In this document: in pieces, positions 1 to 10,241 of the stretch
How positions within the stretch are numbered: the stretch's first letter is position 1
Layout of the letters: every line of letters begins with the position of its first letter
From: Kocuria dechangensis
Lineage (GTDB): Bacteria > Actinomycetota > Actinomycetes > Actinomycetales > Micrococcaceae
Assembly (NCBI RefSeq): GCF_014636775.1
Contig: NZ_BMEQ01000001.1
Coordinates: 124,001-188,000 of the forward strand
Length of the DNA stretch: 64,000 nt
Reading direction: 5' to 3'
Notes under the pieces: model-generated
Told to the model about the DNA's origin: nothing
What the model saw: only the letters and a program-made list of their open reading frames with translations
The model's database searches: none
Position numbers and translations under genes: made by a program

Positions 1-845
1 AGATGTCCTACAACAACTACGTGGACGCCGACGCCGCCCTGCGCGCCGCCTACGACTTCGACGAGCCGGCCGTGGCCGTCGTCAAGCACAACAACCCCTG
101 CGGGCTCGCCGTGGCCACCCCCGGCGCCGCCGACCCGATCGCCGACGCCCACCGCAAGGCCCACGCGTGCGACCCGCTCTCGGCCTACGGCGGCGTGATC
201 GCCGCCAACCGCCCGATCACCCGGGCCATGGCGGAGACCGTGCAGGACATCTTCACCGAAGTCGTAGTGGCCCCCGGCTTCGAGCCCGAGGCCCTCGAGA
301 TCCTTCGGGCGAAGAAGAACATCCGGCTGCTGGAGCTCCCGGAGGGCTTCGCCCGCGACGCCCTGGAGTACCGCCAGATCTCCGGCGGGGCCCTCTTCCA
401 GGTCTCGGACCGGCTCGACGCCGCCGGGGACGACCCCGCCACCTGGACCCTGGCCGCGGGCGCCCCGGCGGACGAGCAGACGCTCGCCGACCTCGCCTTC
501 GCGTGGAAGGCCCTGCGGCCGGTGAAGTCCAACGCGATCCTGCTCGCCGACGGCGGCGCCTCCGTGGGCATCGGCATGGGCCAGGTCAACCGCGTGGACT
601 CGTGCCGGCTCTCCGTCGAGCGGGCGAACACGCTGGGCGAGGAGGGCGCCGAGCGCGCCCGGGGCGCGGTCGCGGCGTCGGACGCGTTCTTCCCGTTCGC
701 GGACGGCCTCCAGGTGCTGCTGGACGCGGGCGTGCGCGCGGTCGTCCAGCCGGGCGGGTCGATCCGCGACGAGGAGGTCGTCGCCGCGGCCGAGGCCGCC
801 GGCGTGACCATGTACTTCACCGGGGCGCGGCACTTCTTCCACTGA
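1..845 (+). CDS. purH: PurH, bifunctional AICAR transformylase/IMP cyclohydrolase (C-terminal part)
   Basis: The window opens inside this gene; the visible 280 residues are the AICAR formyltransferase domain, which adds the last carbon in de novo purine synthesis in the cytoplasm. The motif KHNNPCG near residue 28 is the signature carrying the catalytic Lys-His pair, and [11 protein letters not shown] matches the conserved region before it. The Met at position 3 is internal; the N-terminal IMP cyclohydrolase domain lies upstream of the window. The gene ends at TGA 843-845 and is followed by a strong hairpin. Confidence 0.97.
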   Translation, partial: MSYNNYVDADAALRAAYDFDEPAVAVVKHNNPCGLAVATPGAADPIADAHRKAHACDPLSAYGGVIAANRPITRAMAETVQDIFTEVVVAPGFEPEALEILRAKKNIRLLELPEGFARDALEYRQISGGALFQVSDRLDAAGDDPATWTLAAGAPADEQTLADLAFAWKALRPVKSNAILLADGGASVGIGMGQVNRVDSCRLSVERANTLGEEGAERARGAVAASDAFFPFADGLQVLLDAGVRAVVQPGGSIRDEEVVAAAEAAGVTMYFTGARHFFH

Positions 846-893
846 CCCGGATCCACTGACCCGGATCCGCCGGCGCCGATCCGCCGGTCCCTG

Positions 894-930
894 ACCGCTG
901 ACCCCCCGCCCCTGGCGGGGGGTCAGCGGT
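894..930. terminator. Intrinsic-type terminator hairpin after purH
   Basis: A perfect 17-bp stem (894-910 with 914-930) closes on a 3-nt loop. There is no U-tract, which is usual in very GC-rich actinobacteria. It lies 49 nt after the purH stop and faces the convergent icd gene. Confidence 0.8.
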
Positions 931-966
931 CGTCCGGGGGTCTCCTGGCGCCCTGTGCACGGAGAA

Positions 967-1000
967 GAGCGGCGCCCCGGGGAGTCCCGGGGCGCCGCTC
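967..1000. terminator. Second hairpin between convergent purH and icd
   Basis: A perfect 15-bp stem (967-981 with 986-1000) has loop GAGT. It lies 45 nt past the icd stop on the minus strand, so it probably terminates icd; with the hairpin at 894-930 it insulates the convergent pair. Confidence 0.75.
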
Positions 1001-1044
1001 TCGTGGTCTCGGACGGCGGCGCGCTCCGTGCGGCCGCCCCCGGG

Positions 1045-3267
<2,223 letters not shown>

Positions 3268-3412
3268 GTGCGGGCAGTCTCCCATGGATGTCGTCGGACG
3301 GGGGTTGTGCTTCCTGGTGCCAAGATACCCGAGGCCGGGCCCCGCCCGCTGTCCGCCCGCCCGTCCTGCCGCTCGCAGGGCCCGTCCCGGGGCGCCGGGC
3401 CGGGGACGACGG

Positions 3413-3442
3413 CGGGCCCGCTCCCCGGAGGGAGCGGGCCCG
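3413..3442. terminator. Terminator hairpin downstream of the Hsp20 gene
   Basis: A perfect 13-bp stem (3413-3425 with 3430-3442) has a 4-nt loop. It lies between the Hsp20 stop at 3480 and the icd start and separates the two minus-strand genes. Confidence 0.75.
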
Positions 3443-3479
3443 TGGCCGTGACCGCCCGCGCGGGGCGCGACGCGGCGGA

Positions 3480-4001
3480 TCAGCCCTCGGTGGGCTGGGT
3501 CGACTTCTCGCCGTTGACCAGCTCTCCCTCGCCGATCACGCGGTCCTCGCCGGTGTCCCTGCCCTCACCGGCGCCCTGGCCCTCGCCGATGGCCTGCTGG
3601 GAGCCCTGGCCGGCGACGACCTGGATCTTCCGGGGCTTGGCCTGCGCCGACACCGGGATGGTCACGTCGAGCACGCCGTTGTCGTAGCTCGCGGTGATGT
3701 TCTGGATGTCGATGCCCTGGCCCAGGTTCAGCTGGCGGACGAACGAGGTGTTCTGCCGCTCGCGGGTGATCCACTGGACGTTCTGCACGTCGGGCAGCTT
3801 GCGCTCGGCACGGATGGTGAGCAGCTGGCCGTCGACGTCGACGTCCACGCTGTCGGGGTCGATGCCGGGCAGGTCGGCGCGCAGGATGTACCGGTCGCCG
3901 TCCCGGTAGAGGTCCATGGGCATCTCCCGCAGCCCGGACCGGGTGAGCAGGGAGGCGGCGAGACGGTCGAAGTCGTTGAACGGGGTGAACATCGTAGCCA
4001 T
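3480..4001 (-). CDS. Hsp20/alpha-crystallin family small heat-shock protein
   Basis: ATP-independent holdase chaperone, 173 residues. The alpha-crystallin domain spans about residues 28-130 ([19 protein letters not shown], then [10 protein letters not shown], the usual GVL tail motif). The last 40 residues are a Gly/Glu/Gln-rich hydrophilic tail. ATG 4001 is preceded by AGGAGA at about 9 nt. The gene stands alone with an HspR-type HAIR operator 45 nt upstream, so heat- or stress-inducible expression is expected. Confidence 0.95.
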   Translation of the reverse strand: MATMFTPFNDFDRLAASLLTRSGLREMPMDLYRDGDRYILRADLPGIDPDSVDVDVDGQLLTIRAERKLPDVQNVQWITRERQNTSFVRQLNLGQGIDIQNITASYDNGVLDVTIPVSAQAKPRKIQVVAGQGSQQAIGEGQGAGEGRDTGEDRVIGEGELVNGEKSTQPTEG

Positions 4002-4045
4002 GGCGAATCTCTCCTCGACAAGATGAGCAGTGTGTCCATCATTTA

Positions 4046-4066
4046 GTTGAGTCGGATGAACTCAAC
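4046..4066. promoter_or_regulatory. HAIR operator (HspR-binding inverted repeat)
   Basis: GTTGAGT, 7 nt, ACTCAAC. This matches the HspR-associated inverted repeat consensus CTTGAGT-N7-ACTCAAG except for the outermost base pair, which changes symmetrically. It sits 45 nt upstream of the Hsp20 start in a locally AT-richer stretch. The expected role is repression by HspR, relieved on heat shock; no hspR is in the window. Confidence 0.85.
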
Positions 4067-4141
4067 TGTGGAACAGGATAGTCCCGTGCTCCTGTGACGA
4101 TCAACACCTTGCGGTATGTGTCGCCGAGGGCGGACGACGGC

Positions 4142-5242
4142 TCAGCGCCGGTCGTTGGGGTAGGCGACGCCGATCTGCCCCCGCACGCGGTCGAAGAGCT
4201 CCACGAGCTCCAGCGAGTCCGCCCAGGGCACGAGCGGCGACTCCAGCAGCCCCTCCTGGACGCACCGGGTGGCCTCGCGCATCTCGTAGACGAAGCCCGC
4301 GCCCAGGACGGGGACCTGCTCCACGAGCGGGTCGGCGCCCTGCCGGATCCGCTCGGCGGTCTGCAGCACCAGCGCGGACGGGCAGTTGATCCGCCCGTCG
4401 ACCCGCAGCCAGCCCTCGGTGCCGCTGATCGTCACGTGGTGGGGGACGACGCCCGCGAGGGTGCCCGTGACGTGGGCCCGGGCGTGCCCGAAGTCGAGGG
4501 TGAGGGCCAGGTCGACGTCGACGGCGGTGGGGCCGATCTCGGCGCGGACCCTCCAGTCGTGCGGGGCGCCCAGGACCGCCGACGTCCAGGTGAGGGGGTA
4601 GACCATCATGTCCAGGAGCACGCCGCCGCCGTCCTCGTTGCGGAAGAGGCGGTGGGCCGGGTCCACGGGGACGTGCATCCCGATGGCGGCGTCAACCGCG
4701 CGCACCCGGCCGATCCGGCCGTCGCGCAGCCACCGCACCGCGGTGCGGAAGCCCGGGGTCATCCGGGTCCACACGCCCTCCATGAGGAAGACGCCGTGCT
4801 CGCGGGCCAGGGCCGTGAGGTCCCGGACCTCCGCGGCGGTCATGGCGAGGGCCTTCTCGCAGACCACGTGCTTGCCGGCCCGCAGCAGCACGGACACGTC
4901 CCGGTGGTGGTAGCCGTGCGGCGTGGCCACGTAGACCACCTCCACCTCGGGGTCGGCCGCGAGCCGCTCCAGGCCCGTCGTGCCCGTGGCGTCCCCGTAG
5001 GCGCGCGCCACGCCGTGCCGGCGGGCGAAGTCCTCGGCGCGGGCCGCGGTCCGGGAGCAGACCGCCACCAGCCGTGCGTCCGGCAGCGCGGCGATGTCCG
5101 GCACCACCTTCTCGGCGATGCGCCCCGTGCCCACCACCCCCCAGCCGAGGGGGCGGCCCGTGGGGCTCAGCGGGTCGTCGAGATGGGCGGCGTCGACGGC
5201 GGCGAGGGCGAACGGTGCGGGGGAAAGGGTCTCTGGCTGCAC
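4142..5242 (-). CDS. Gfo/Idh/MocA family NAD(P)-dependent oxidoreductase
   Basis: Probable sugar or polyol dehydrogenase, 366 residues. The Rossmann fold begins at about residue 34 with WGVVGTGRIAEKV. It continues with VYVATPHGYHHRDV and the family signature CEKALAMTAAEVRDL, whose EK pair is the conserved nucleotide/substrate-binding Lys motif. The open frame extends to 5536, but I choose GTG 5242 because GGGAGG lies 8-9 nt upstream and the extra N-terminus is low-complexity Arg/Pro. Divergent from a TetR gene, which may regulate it. The substrate is unknown. Confidence 0.92.
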   Translation of the reverse strand: MQPETLSPAPFALAAVDAAHLDDPLSPTGRPLGWGVVGTGRIAEKVVPDIAALPDARLVAVCSRTAARAEDFARRHGVARAYGDATGTTGLERLAADPEVEVVYVATPHGYHHRDVSVLLRAGKHVVCEKALAMTAAEVRDLTALAREHGVFLMEGVWTRMTPGFRTAVRWLRDGRIGRVRAVDAAIGMHVPVDPAHRLFRNEDGGGVLLDMMVYPLTWTSAVLGAPHDWRVRAEIGPTAVDVDLALTLDFGHARAHVTGTLAGVVPHHVTISGTEGWLRVDGRINCPSALVLQTAERIRQGADPLVEQVPVLGAGFVYEMREATRCVQEGLLESPLVPWADSLELVELFDRVRGQIGVAYPNDRR

Positions 5243-5370
5243 CCGACCATCCTCCCACGGGGCCCGAGCCGGGGCCGGGGTCCGAGCCCGGGTCCGGTCC
5301 CCGTGGGGGCGGGCTCGGCCGCGCGGCCGCCCCGGCCGTTCAGCCCCCTCCTGGGGCGCTCTTCCGCGAT

Positions 5371-5390
5371 CGAAGGACCGTTCGCCTTCG
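5371..5390. promoter_or_regulatory. Candidate TetR operator
   Basis: An inverted repeat, CGAAGG, 8 nt, CCTTCG, covers the expected -35 region of the regulator promoter in the divergent intergenic region. The position fits autorepression and possible control of the divergent oxidoreductase. The arms are short, so this is tentative. Confidence 0.4.
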
Positions 5391-5401
5391 GCGCGGTGGC
5401 C

Positions 5402-5407
5402 TAGACT
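5402..5407 (+). promoter_or_regulatory. -10 box (TAGACT), leaderless TetR-family gene
   Basis: TAGACT fits the actinobacterial TANNNT -10 and lies 7 nt before GTG 5415. The transcript should therefore start at or next to the start codon. Confidence 0.65.
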
Positions 5408-5414
5408 GGCGTGC

Positions 5415-6008
5415 GTGCCCCGGGTCAGCCAGCAGTACAAGGACGAGCGCCGCCGTGAGATCGTCGCGGCCGCCGGCGGGTGCTTCCTGGAGCACGGCTT
5501 CGCGGGGGCGTCCATGCACCGCATCATCGCCGCCACGGGGCTGTCCGCCGGAGCGCTCTACAACCACTTCCCGAGCAAGCAGGACCTGGTGGCGGCCTGC
5601 GCGCGCGCGGCCCTGGATCGGGTCCTGGCGGGGGAGGGCCCCGGCGCCGACGCCGGGCCCGGCTTCGACCCCGGCGAGTGGCTGGCCGGTCTGCTCGAGC
5701 GGCTGGCGGCGGATCCCGCCACCACCCGCCTGCTGCTCATCACGTGGGGCGAGGCGGCCACGGACCCCCGGCTGCGCGCGCTCGCCGGCGAGCACTTGGA
5801 ACGGGTGCGCGCCCGGATCGAGGAGCTCTACGGCCGCTGGGCGGTCGAGGAGCTGGGGCTCGGGGCAGGACCGGCGCAGGAGTGGATCGGGATGTTCGCC
5901 CAGGCGATCCTGTCCGTGCTGCAGGGCTACGTGGTCCAGTCCTGCCTGCTGCCCGGCTTCGACCACGACGCCTACCTGGACTACGCCCGCACGCTCGTGG
6001 CGCAGTGA
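5415..6008 (+). CDS. TetR/AcrR family transcriptional regulator
   Basis: One-component repressor, 197 residues. The N-terminal helix-turn-helix (about residues 10-56) is typical: ASMHRIIAATGLSAGALYNH then FPSKQDLV. The C-terminal ligand/dimer domain is divergent, so the effector is unknown. The frame is open further upstream, but GTG 5415 is the natural N-terminus and follows a -10 box directly (leaderless). Divergent from the Gfo/Idh/MocA oxidoreductase, its most likely target apart from itself. Confidence 0.93.
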   Translation: MPRVSQQYKDERRREIVAAAGGCFLEHGFAGASMHRIIAATGLSAGALYNHFPSKQDLVAACARAALDRVLAGEGPGADAGPGFDPGEWLAGLLERLAADPATTRLLLITWGEAATDPRLRALAGEHLERVRARIEELYGRWAVEELGLGAGPAQEWIGMFAQAILSVLQGYVVQSCLLPGFDHDAYLDYARTLVAQ

Positions 6009-6041
6009 CGCCCCCGGGAGGACCCTCCGGGGCGGGGCGGC

Positions 6042-6578
6042 TCAGGCGTTGAGCTCCCGGTGCTCGGCGGAGAGCCGCAGGTAGGTCCGGGCGTTGGCGC
6101 GGACCTTCTCCTGCTCCTCCGCGGTGAGCTCCCGGCGCACCTTCGCGGGGACCCCGGCGATGAGGGAGCGGGGCGGGACGACCGTGCCTTCCAGCACGAC
6201 CGCGCCCGCGGCCACCAGCGAGCCGGTGCCGACCACCGCGCCGTTGAGGACGGTCGCGTTCATCCCGACGAGGACGTCGTCCTCCACGGTGCAGCCGTGC
6301 AGGACCGCCCCGTGGCCCACGCTGACGCCCGCCCCGATCGTGCAGGGGTGCTCGAGGTCGGAGTGGACGACGACGTTGTCCTGCAGGTTGGAGCCCTCGC
6401 CGAGCCGGAGGGGCGAGCGGTCCCCGCGGACCGTCGCGCCGTAGAACACCCCGGAGCTCGGCCCCAGCTCCACGTCGCCGACCACCGTTGCGGTCGGCGC
6501 GACGAACGCCGAGGGGTGGATCCGGGGCGTGCGCCCCGCGTACGGGAGGACCAGGCCGGAGGCCGCTCTGTGTTCCAT
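6042..6578 (-). CDS. Gamma-carbonic-anhydrase-like hexapeptide-repeat protein
   Basis: A left-handed beta-helix protein of 178 residues (PaaY/YrdA/CaiE-like gamma-CA family). Hexapeptide repeats run from about residue 20 to 150. The His residues in the VVVHSD and VSVGHGAVLHGC segments occupy the metal-ligand positions of the family. It ends in the usual helix (TAEEQEKVRANARTYLRL). It may be a carbonic anhydrase or a CoA-linked thioesterase homologue; sequence alone cannot separate these. ATG 6578 lies 7 nt after a TAGGCT box on the minus strand, so it is probably leaderless. Confidence 0.9.
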   Translation of the reverse strand: MEHRAASGLVLPYAGRTPRIHPSAFVAPTATVVGDVELGPSSGVFYGATVRGDRSPLRLGEGSNLQDNVVVHSDLEHPCTIGAGVSVGHGAVLHGCTVEDDVLVGMNATVLNGAVVGTGSLVAAGAVVLEGTVVPPRSLIAGVPAKVRRELTAEEQEKVRANARTYLRLSAEHRELNA

Positions 6579-6585
6579 GCCGCCC

Positions 6586-6591
6586 AGCCTA
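6586..6591 (-). promoter_or_regulatory. -10 box (TAGGCT) of the gamma-CA-like gene
   Basis: On the minus strand TAGGCT is followed by 7 nt and then ATG 6578, which indicates a leaderless transcript. Confidence 0.6.
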
Positions 6592-6655
6592 GCGGCGGGC
6601 ACCGGGCCCGCACGGGGCGACCCGGCCGCCGCGGACGGCACGGCACGGCCCCCGG

Positions 6656-9600
6656 TCAGACCTGCGCGTGGCGTGCCGCCGGCAGGGGGTGGCGCTGCTG
6701 GATGGCCACGCGGATCTTCTGGCCGCCCTTGAGCACGTACTCCGCGCCGTGCACGTGGATCGTGACGCTCTCGGCGCGGCGGGAGGAGCCCTCCAGCTCC
6801 AGGACGTGATGGTCGATGCACACCCGGATCACCTGGCCGCGGTACAGGACGGTGAAGGACACCTTGTCCAGCTGGGACGGCAGGGCAGGGTCGAACTCCA
6901 GCCAGTCCCCGCGCACGCGCAGGCCCGCGTAGGCGCGGGTCACGACCTCGACGGAGCCGGCCATGGCGCCCAGGTGGATGCCCTCGCCCGTGGTCCCGCC
7001 CTGCGTGTCGTCGAGGTCGACGAGCAGCGCGTCCTGGAACGCGGACCACGACCGGTCCGGGTGCAGCCACGCGAGCACCGAGGCGTTGACCACGCGGGAG
7101 AGCGAGGACCCGTGCGAGGAGCGGGCGATGTAGTGGTCCACGGTGCGCTCCACCGCGGAGTGGTCGACCTCGTAGCCCATCCGGCCGAGCTCCTCGACCA
7201 GGCCCTCCGGGCCGAGCAGGTAGACCAGCATGATGGTGTCCGCCTGCTTGGAGAGCTTGTAGTTGTTGGTCATGTCGCCCTCGTTCTCCAGCAGGAGGTC
7301 GAGGCGGCCGATGTTGCGGTACTTGGCCCGGTAGTACTCCCAGTCCAGCTCGTCGAGGTCGTCGTAGCCGTCGAACTGGCTGATCGTCCCGTCCCGGTTG
7401 AACGGCACGAACATCCGCTCGGACATCCGCTGCCACGTCCCGACCTCCTCGGCCGAGAGGCCGAAGCGGGCGGCGAGCTCCTGGCGCTGGTGCTCCACCA
7501 TGTCCGAGAAGATGTGGGCGCTGTGCCGGAACAGCCACGCGGCCAGGACGTTGGTGTAGGCGTTGTCCTTGAGCCCGCCGCCGTGCTGGCCGCGGGGGCC
7601 GTCGTGGTACTCGTCCGGCCCCATCACGCCGGCGATGTGGAACCGGCCGTCGGCGGGGTCGTAGTCCGTGAGGGAGGCGAACAGGCGGGTGATCCCGATG
7701 ATCAGCTCGGAGCCCTGCCCCGCCAGCCAGTCGATGTCCCCGGTGGCCTCGTAGTAGATCCAGGCGTTGTACGCGATGGCGAGGCCCACGTGGAACTGCC
7801 GCCACGAGTTGTCCGGCAGCCACCGGTTGGAGTGGTGGTTGAACAGCTCCGGCGGGGTCTCCTCCCGGCCGTCCGAGCCGGACTGCCACGGGAAGGCCGT
7901 GCCCTCCAGGCCGAACTCCATGGCCCGGTGCTTGGCCATGGCCAGGCGCCGCCACCGGTAGGACAGCAGCGAGCGCGTCACGCGCGGCTGGCGCAGATTG
8001 ACGACGGGCAGGATGTAGAGCTCGTCCCAGAAGATGTGGCCCCGGTAGCCCTCGCCGTGCAGGCCGCGGGCCGGCACGCCGGCGTCCCGCAGGGACAGGT
8101 GGGGGGCCAGGGTCTGCGCCACGTGGAAGAGGTGCACGCGCAGGGCCAGCTGCGTCAGGGCGAGCTCGTCGCTGCGCTGCTCGGGGTCGGGGCAGACGTC
8201 CACATCGTAGCGGTCCCACAGCAGGGCCCACTCGACCTCGTGGGAGGGCAGCAGCCCGCGCACCCCGCTGGGGTTGCGGTCCAGCTCCGCCAGGGCGCCC
8301 TCGCGCGGGGAGCCGATCGCGGCGTCGCGGCTGGTGACCACGGCCGTGGTCGAGTCGACGATCACGGAGCGGCCCTCGGTGATGTGCAGCTGGTGGCGGC
8401 GGAACTCGGTCCCGCCGGGGCGGATCTCGCGGCGCTCGCGCACGTGCTGGCCGCCCTCGATCGTGGTGCGCTGCGCGGAGGTGATCTCGATCTTTGACTG
8501 GGTGGTGCGCACGTGGGAGAGCAGGGTCTCGTGGTCGTCGGGCAGGGACGTCGACTCGAGGTCCACCAGGTGGTGGGCGTTGAGGTCCTTGTACTCCGCC
8601 ACCCCGTTGTTGCGCACCGAGGGGTCGATGCCCGTGCGCACGTGCAGGCGGCCCGAGAAGCCGCGGGCGGTGATCGTGGTCTCCTGCGCCCCCAGGTGGC
8701 GGTGGCGCAGGGACACCAGGCGGCGCTGGACGATGTCGAGGCGGGCGTGGGAGCCGTCGTCGCCGAGGTCGCCGTTGAGGTCGGTGAGCGTGAGGGAACG
8801 GACCAGCAGGCCGCGGCGCAGGTCCAGCTCGACGCGCTCATGGGAGGGGGTCAGCCCGCCCTCGGACCACCAGTCCCCACCGGAGACCCGCAGGTCCAGG
8901 TGCGTCCAGTTCGGGGCGTTGACCATGGACTCGTGCTCCACGTCGCGCCCGCTGAGGTGGCTCACCACGCGGTTGAACACCCCGGCGAGGTAGTTGCCGG
9001 GGTAGTGCACGCCGTTGTCGGGGAACTCGCAGGCGGACCCGCGCACCCCCATGTACCCGTTCGCCAGGGTCAGCAGGGACTCGCGGCGGGCCTCGGTCGA
9101 GGGGTCGAACCCCTCGAAGACCAGCTTCCAGGGGTCCTCGCGGCGGACCCCGAGGTCGAGCTCGCCCACGTCGTTGAGCACGACGGTGGCCCCGGCGTCG
9201 TAGAGGTCCTTCCGCTCGCCGTGCCGGCGGATGCCCACGACCATCCCGAAACCGCCGGCGGCGGCCGCCTGCACGCCGGCCACGGCGTCCTCGACCACCA
9301 CGGAGCGGGCGGGGTCCACCCCGAGCATCCTGGCGCAGGTCAGGAACGTGTCCGGGGCGGGCTTGCCGGGCAGGCCGTGCTCGGCGGCGAAGTGGCCGTC
9401 CACGATGATGTCGAACGCGTCCTGCAGGCCGGCCGCGGCGAGCACCGGGACGCTGTTGCGGCTCGCCGTGACGAGGCCCACGGGGACGCCCGCCGTCCGG
9501 AGCCGCCCGATGAGGTCCACGGTCCGGTCGAACACGCGCACGCCCTTGACCTCCAGCACCTCCTGGAAGTAGGTGTTCTTCAGCGCGGCCTGGCCCTGGA

Positions 9601-9970
9601 CGGTCCACGCGCCCGGCGTCTCGTCGCCCTCGGGCAGGCAGGCCCCGCGCGCTGCGAGCAGGGAGCGGATCCCGTCCTCGCGCCGCCGCCCGTCCACGTA
9701 GTGGCGGTAGTCGGCGTCGGCGTCGAAGGGACGCCGGTCGACGGTCGTGCCCTCGGTGGCCGGCTGCAGCCGGTCGTCGGCGAGGATCGCGTCGAAGAGG
9801 GTCTTCCACGCCGCGGCGTGCACGGCGGCGGTGTCCGTGACCACGCCGTCCATGTCGAAGATCACGGCCTCGTGGTCGGTGCGCAGCTGGTCCACGGGCT
9901 GCGGAGGAGCGTCCGCCGGCCGGATGCGCGGCAAGGACGCGGTGAACGGTGCGGTGGGGATTGCGTTCAC
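6656..9970 (-). CDS. Fused HAD beta-phosphoglucomutase / GH65 disaccharide phosphorylase
   Basis: A bifunctional protein of 1104 residues. Residues about 30-260 are a HAD hydrolase of the beta-phosphoglucomutase type (nucleophile motif DMDGVVTDT, later motif VVVEDAVAGVQA). Residues about 285-1080 are a GH65 protein: super-sandwich N-domain, (alpha/alpha)6 barrel with the proposed general acid Glu in GPDEYHDG (E787), and a C-terminal beta-sandwich. GH65 phosphorylases split trehalose, maltose or kojibiose into glucose and beta-glucose-1-phosphate, which the HAD domain would convert to glucose-6-phosphate. The start is GTG 9970 with GGAGG 7 nt upstream. Substrate not determinable. Confidence 0.93.
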   Translation of the reverse strand: MNAIPTAPFTASLPRIRPADAPPQPVDQLRTDHEAVIFDMDGVVTDTAAVHAAAWKTLFDAILADDRLQPATEGTTVDRRPFDADADYRHYVDGRRREDGIRSLLAARGACLPEGDETPGAWTVQGQAALKNTYFQEVLEVKGVRVFDRTVDLIGRLRTAGVPVGLVTASRNSVPVLAAAGLQDAFDIIVDGHFAAEHGLPGKPAPDTFLTCARMLGVDPARSVVVEDAVAGVQAAAAGGFGMVVGIRRHGERKDLYDAGATVVLNDVGELDLGVRREDPWKLVFEGFDPSTEARRESLLTLANGYMGVRGSACEFPDNGVHYPGNYLAGVFNRVVSHLSGRDVEHESMVNAPNWTHLDLRVSGGDWWSEGGLTPSHERVELDLRRGLLVRSLTLTDLNGDLGDDGSHARLDIVQRRLVSLRHRHLGAQETTITARGFSGRLHVRTGIDPSVRNNGVAEYKDLNAHHLVDLESTSLPDDHETLLSHVRTTQSKIEITSAQRTTIEGGQHVRERREIRPGGTEFRRHQLHITEGRSVIVDSTTAVVTSRDAAIGSPREGALAELDRNPSGVRGLLPSHEVEWALLWDRYDVDVCPDPEQRSDELALTQLALRVHLFHVAQTLAPHLSLRDAGVPARGLHGEGYRGHIFWDELYILPVVNLRQPRVTRSLLSYRWRRLAMAKHRAMEFGLEGTAFPWQSGSDGREETPPELFNHHSNRWLPDNSWRQFHVGLAIAYNAWIYYEATGDIDWLAGQGSELIIGITRLFASLTDYDPADGRFHIAGVMGPDEYHDGPRGQHGGGLKDNAYTNVLAAWLFRHSAHIFSDMVEHQRQELAARFGLSAEEVGTWQRMSERMFVPFNRDGTISQFDGYDDLDELDWEYYRAKYRNIGRLDLLLENEGDMTNNYKLSKQADTIMLVYLLGPEGLVEELGRMGYEVDHSAVERTVDHYIARSSHGSSLSRVVNASVLAWLHPDRSWSAFQDALLVDLDDTQGGTTGEGIHLGAMAGSVEVVTRAYAGLRVRGDWLEFDPALPSQLDKVSFTVLYRGQVIRVCIDHHVLELEGSSRRAESVTIHVHGAEYVLKGGQKIRVAIQQRHPLPAARHAQV

Positions 9971-10104
9971 GAGGGTTCCTCCGGGGTGGCGAGCGGCGTC
10001 CGGGCCCCGCCGGAGCCGCACGGAGAAACCAGCACACGGCATGCTGCGGACCCCGGGCGCGGCATTGCGGGACGGCGCCGGAGCGGCGCGCGGCCGTCCG
10101 TGTC

Positions 10105-10118
10105 GTCAGGTTCCTGAC
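10105..10118. promoter_or_regulatory. Candidate operator upstream of the HAD-GH65 gene
   Basis: Palindrome GTCAGG-TT-CCTGAC lies in the divergent region between the GH65 gene and glyA, next to TTTAAT on the minus strand (10124-10131 region) that could be a -10. It is a plausible site for a sugar-responsive repressor; no regulator is adjacent. Confidence 0.35.
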
Positions 10119-10197
10119 CTGCTTCATTAAACGGCCCGGATGCCACGGGGGCAAGCGGCGGGGACCCGGCCCGGCGGAGGAGTCCCCGCGCATCGCC

Positions 10198-10203
10198 TAA
10201 ACT
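10198..10203 (+). promoter_or_regulatory. -10 box (TAAACT) of glyA-folD
   Basis: TAAACT fits TANNNT and lies 38 nt upstream of the glyA start, giving a short leader that contains the ribosome binding site TGAGGAG. Confidence 0.55.
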
Positions 10204-10241
10204 CGGACGGGAAACACCCTGGTCCCCACCTGAGGAGCGGC

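Noticed and set aside
10140-10241. N-terminal extension of glyA
   Set aside because: It contains the promoter and leader; ATG 10242 has the Shine-Dalgarno and the family N-terminus.
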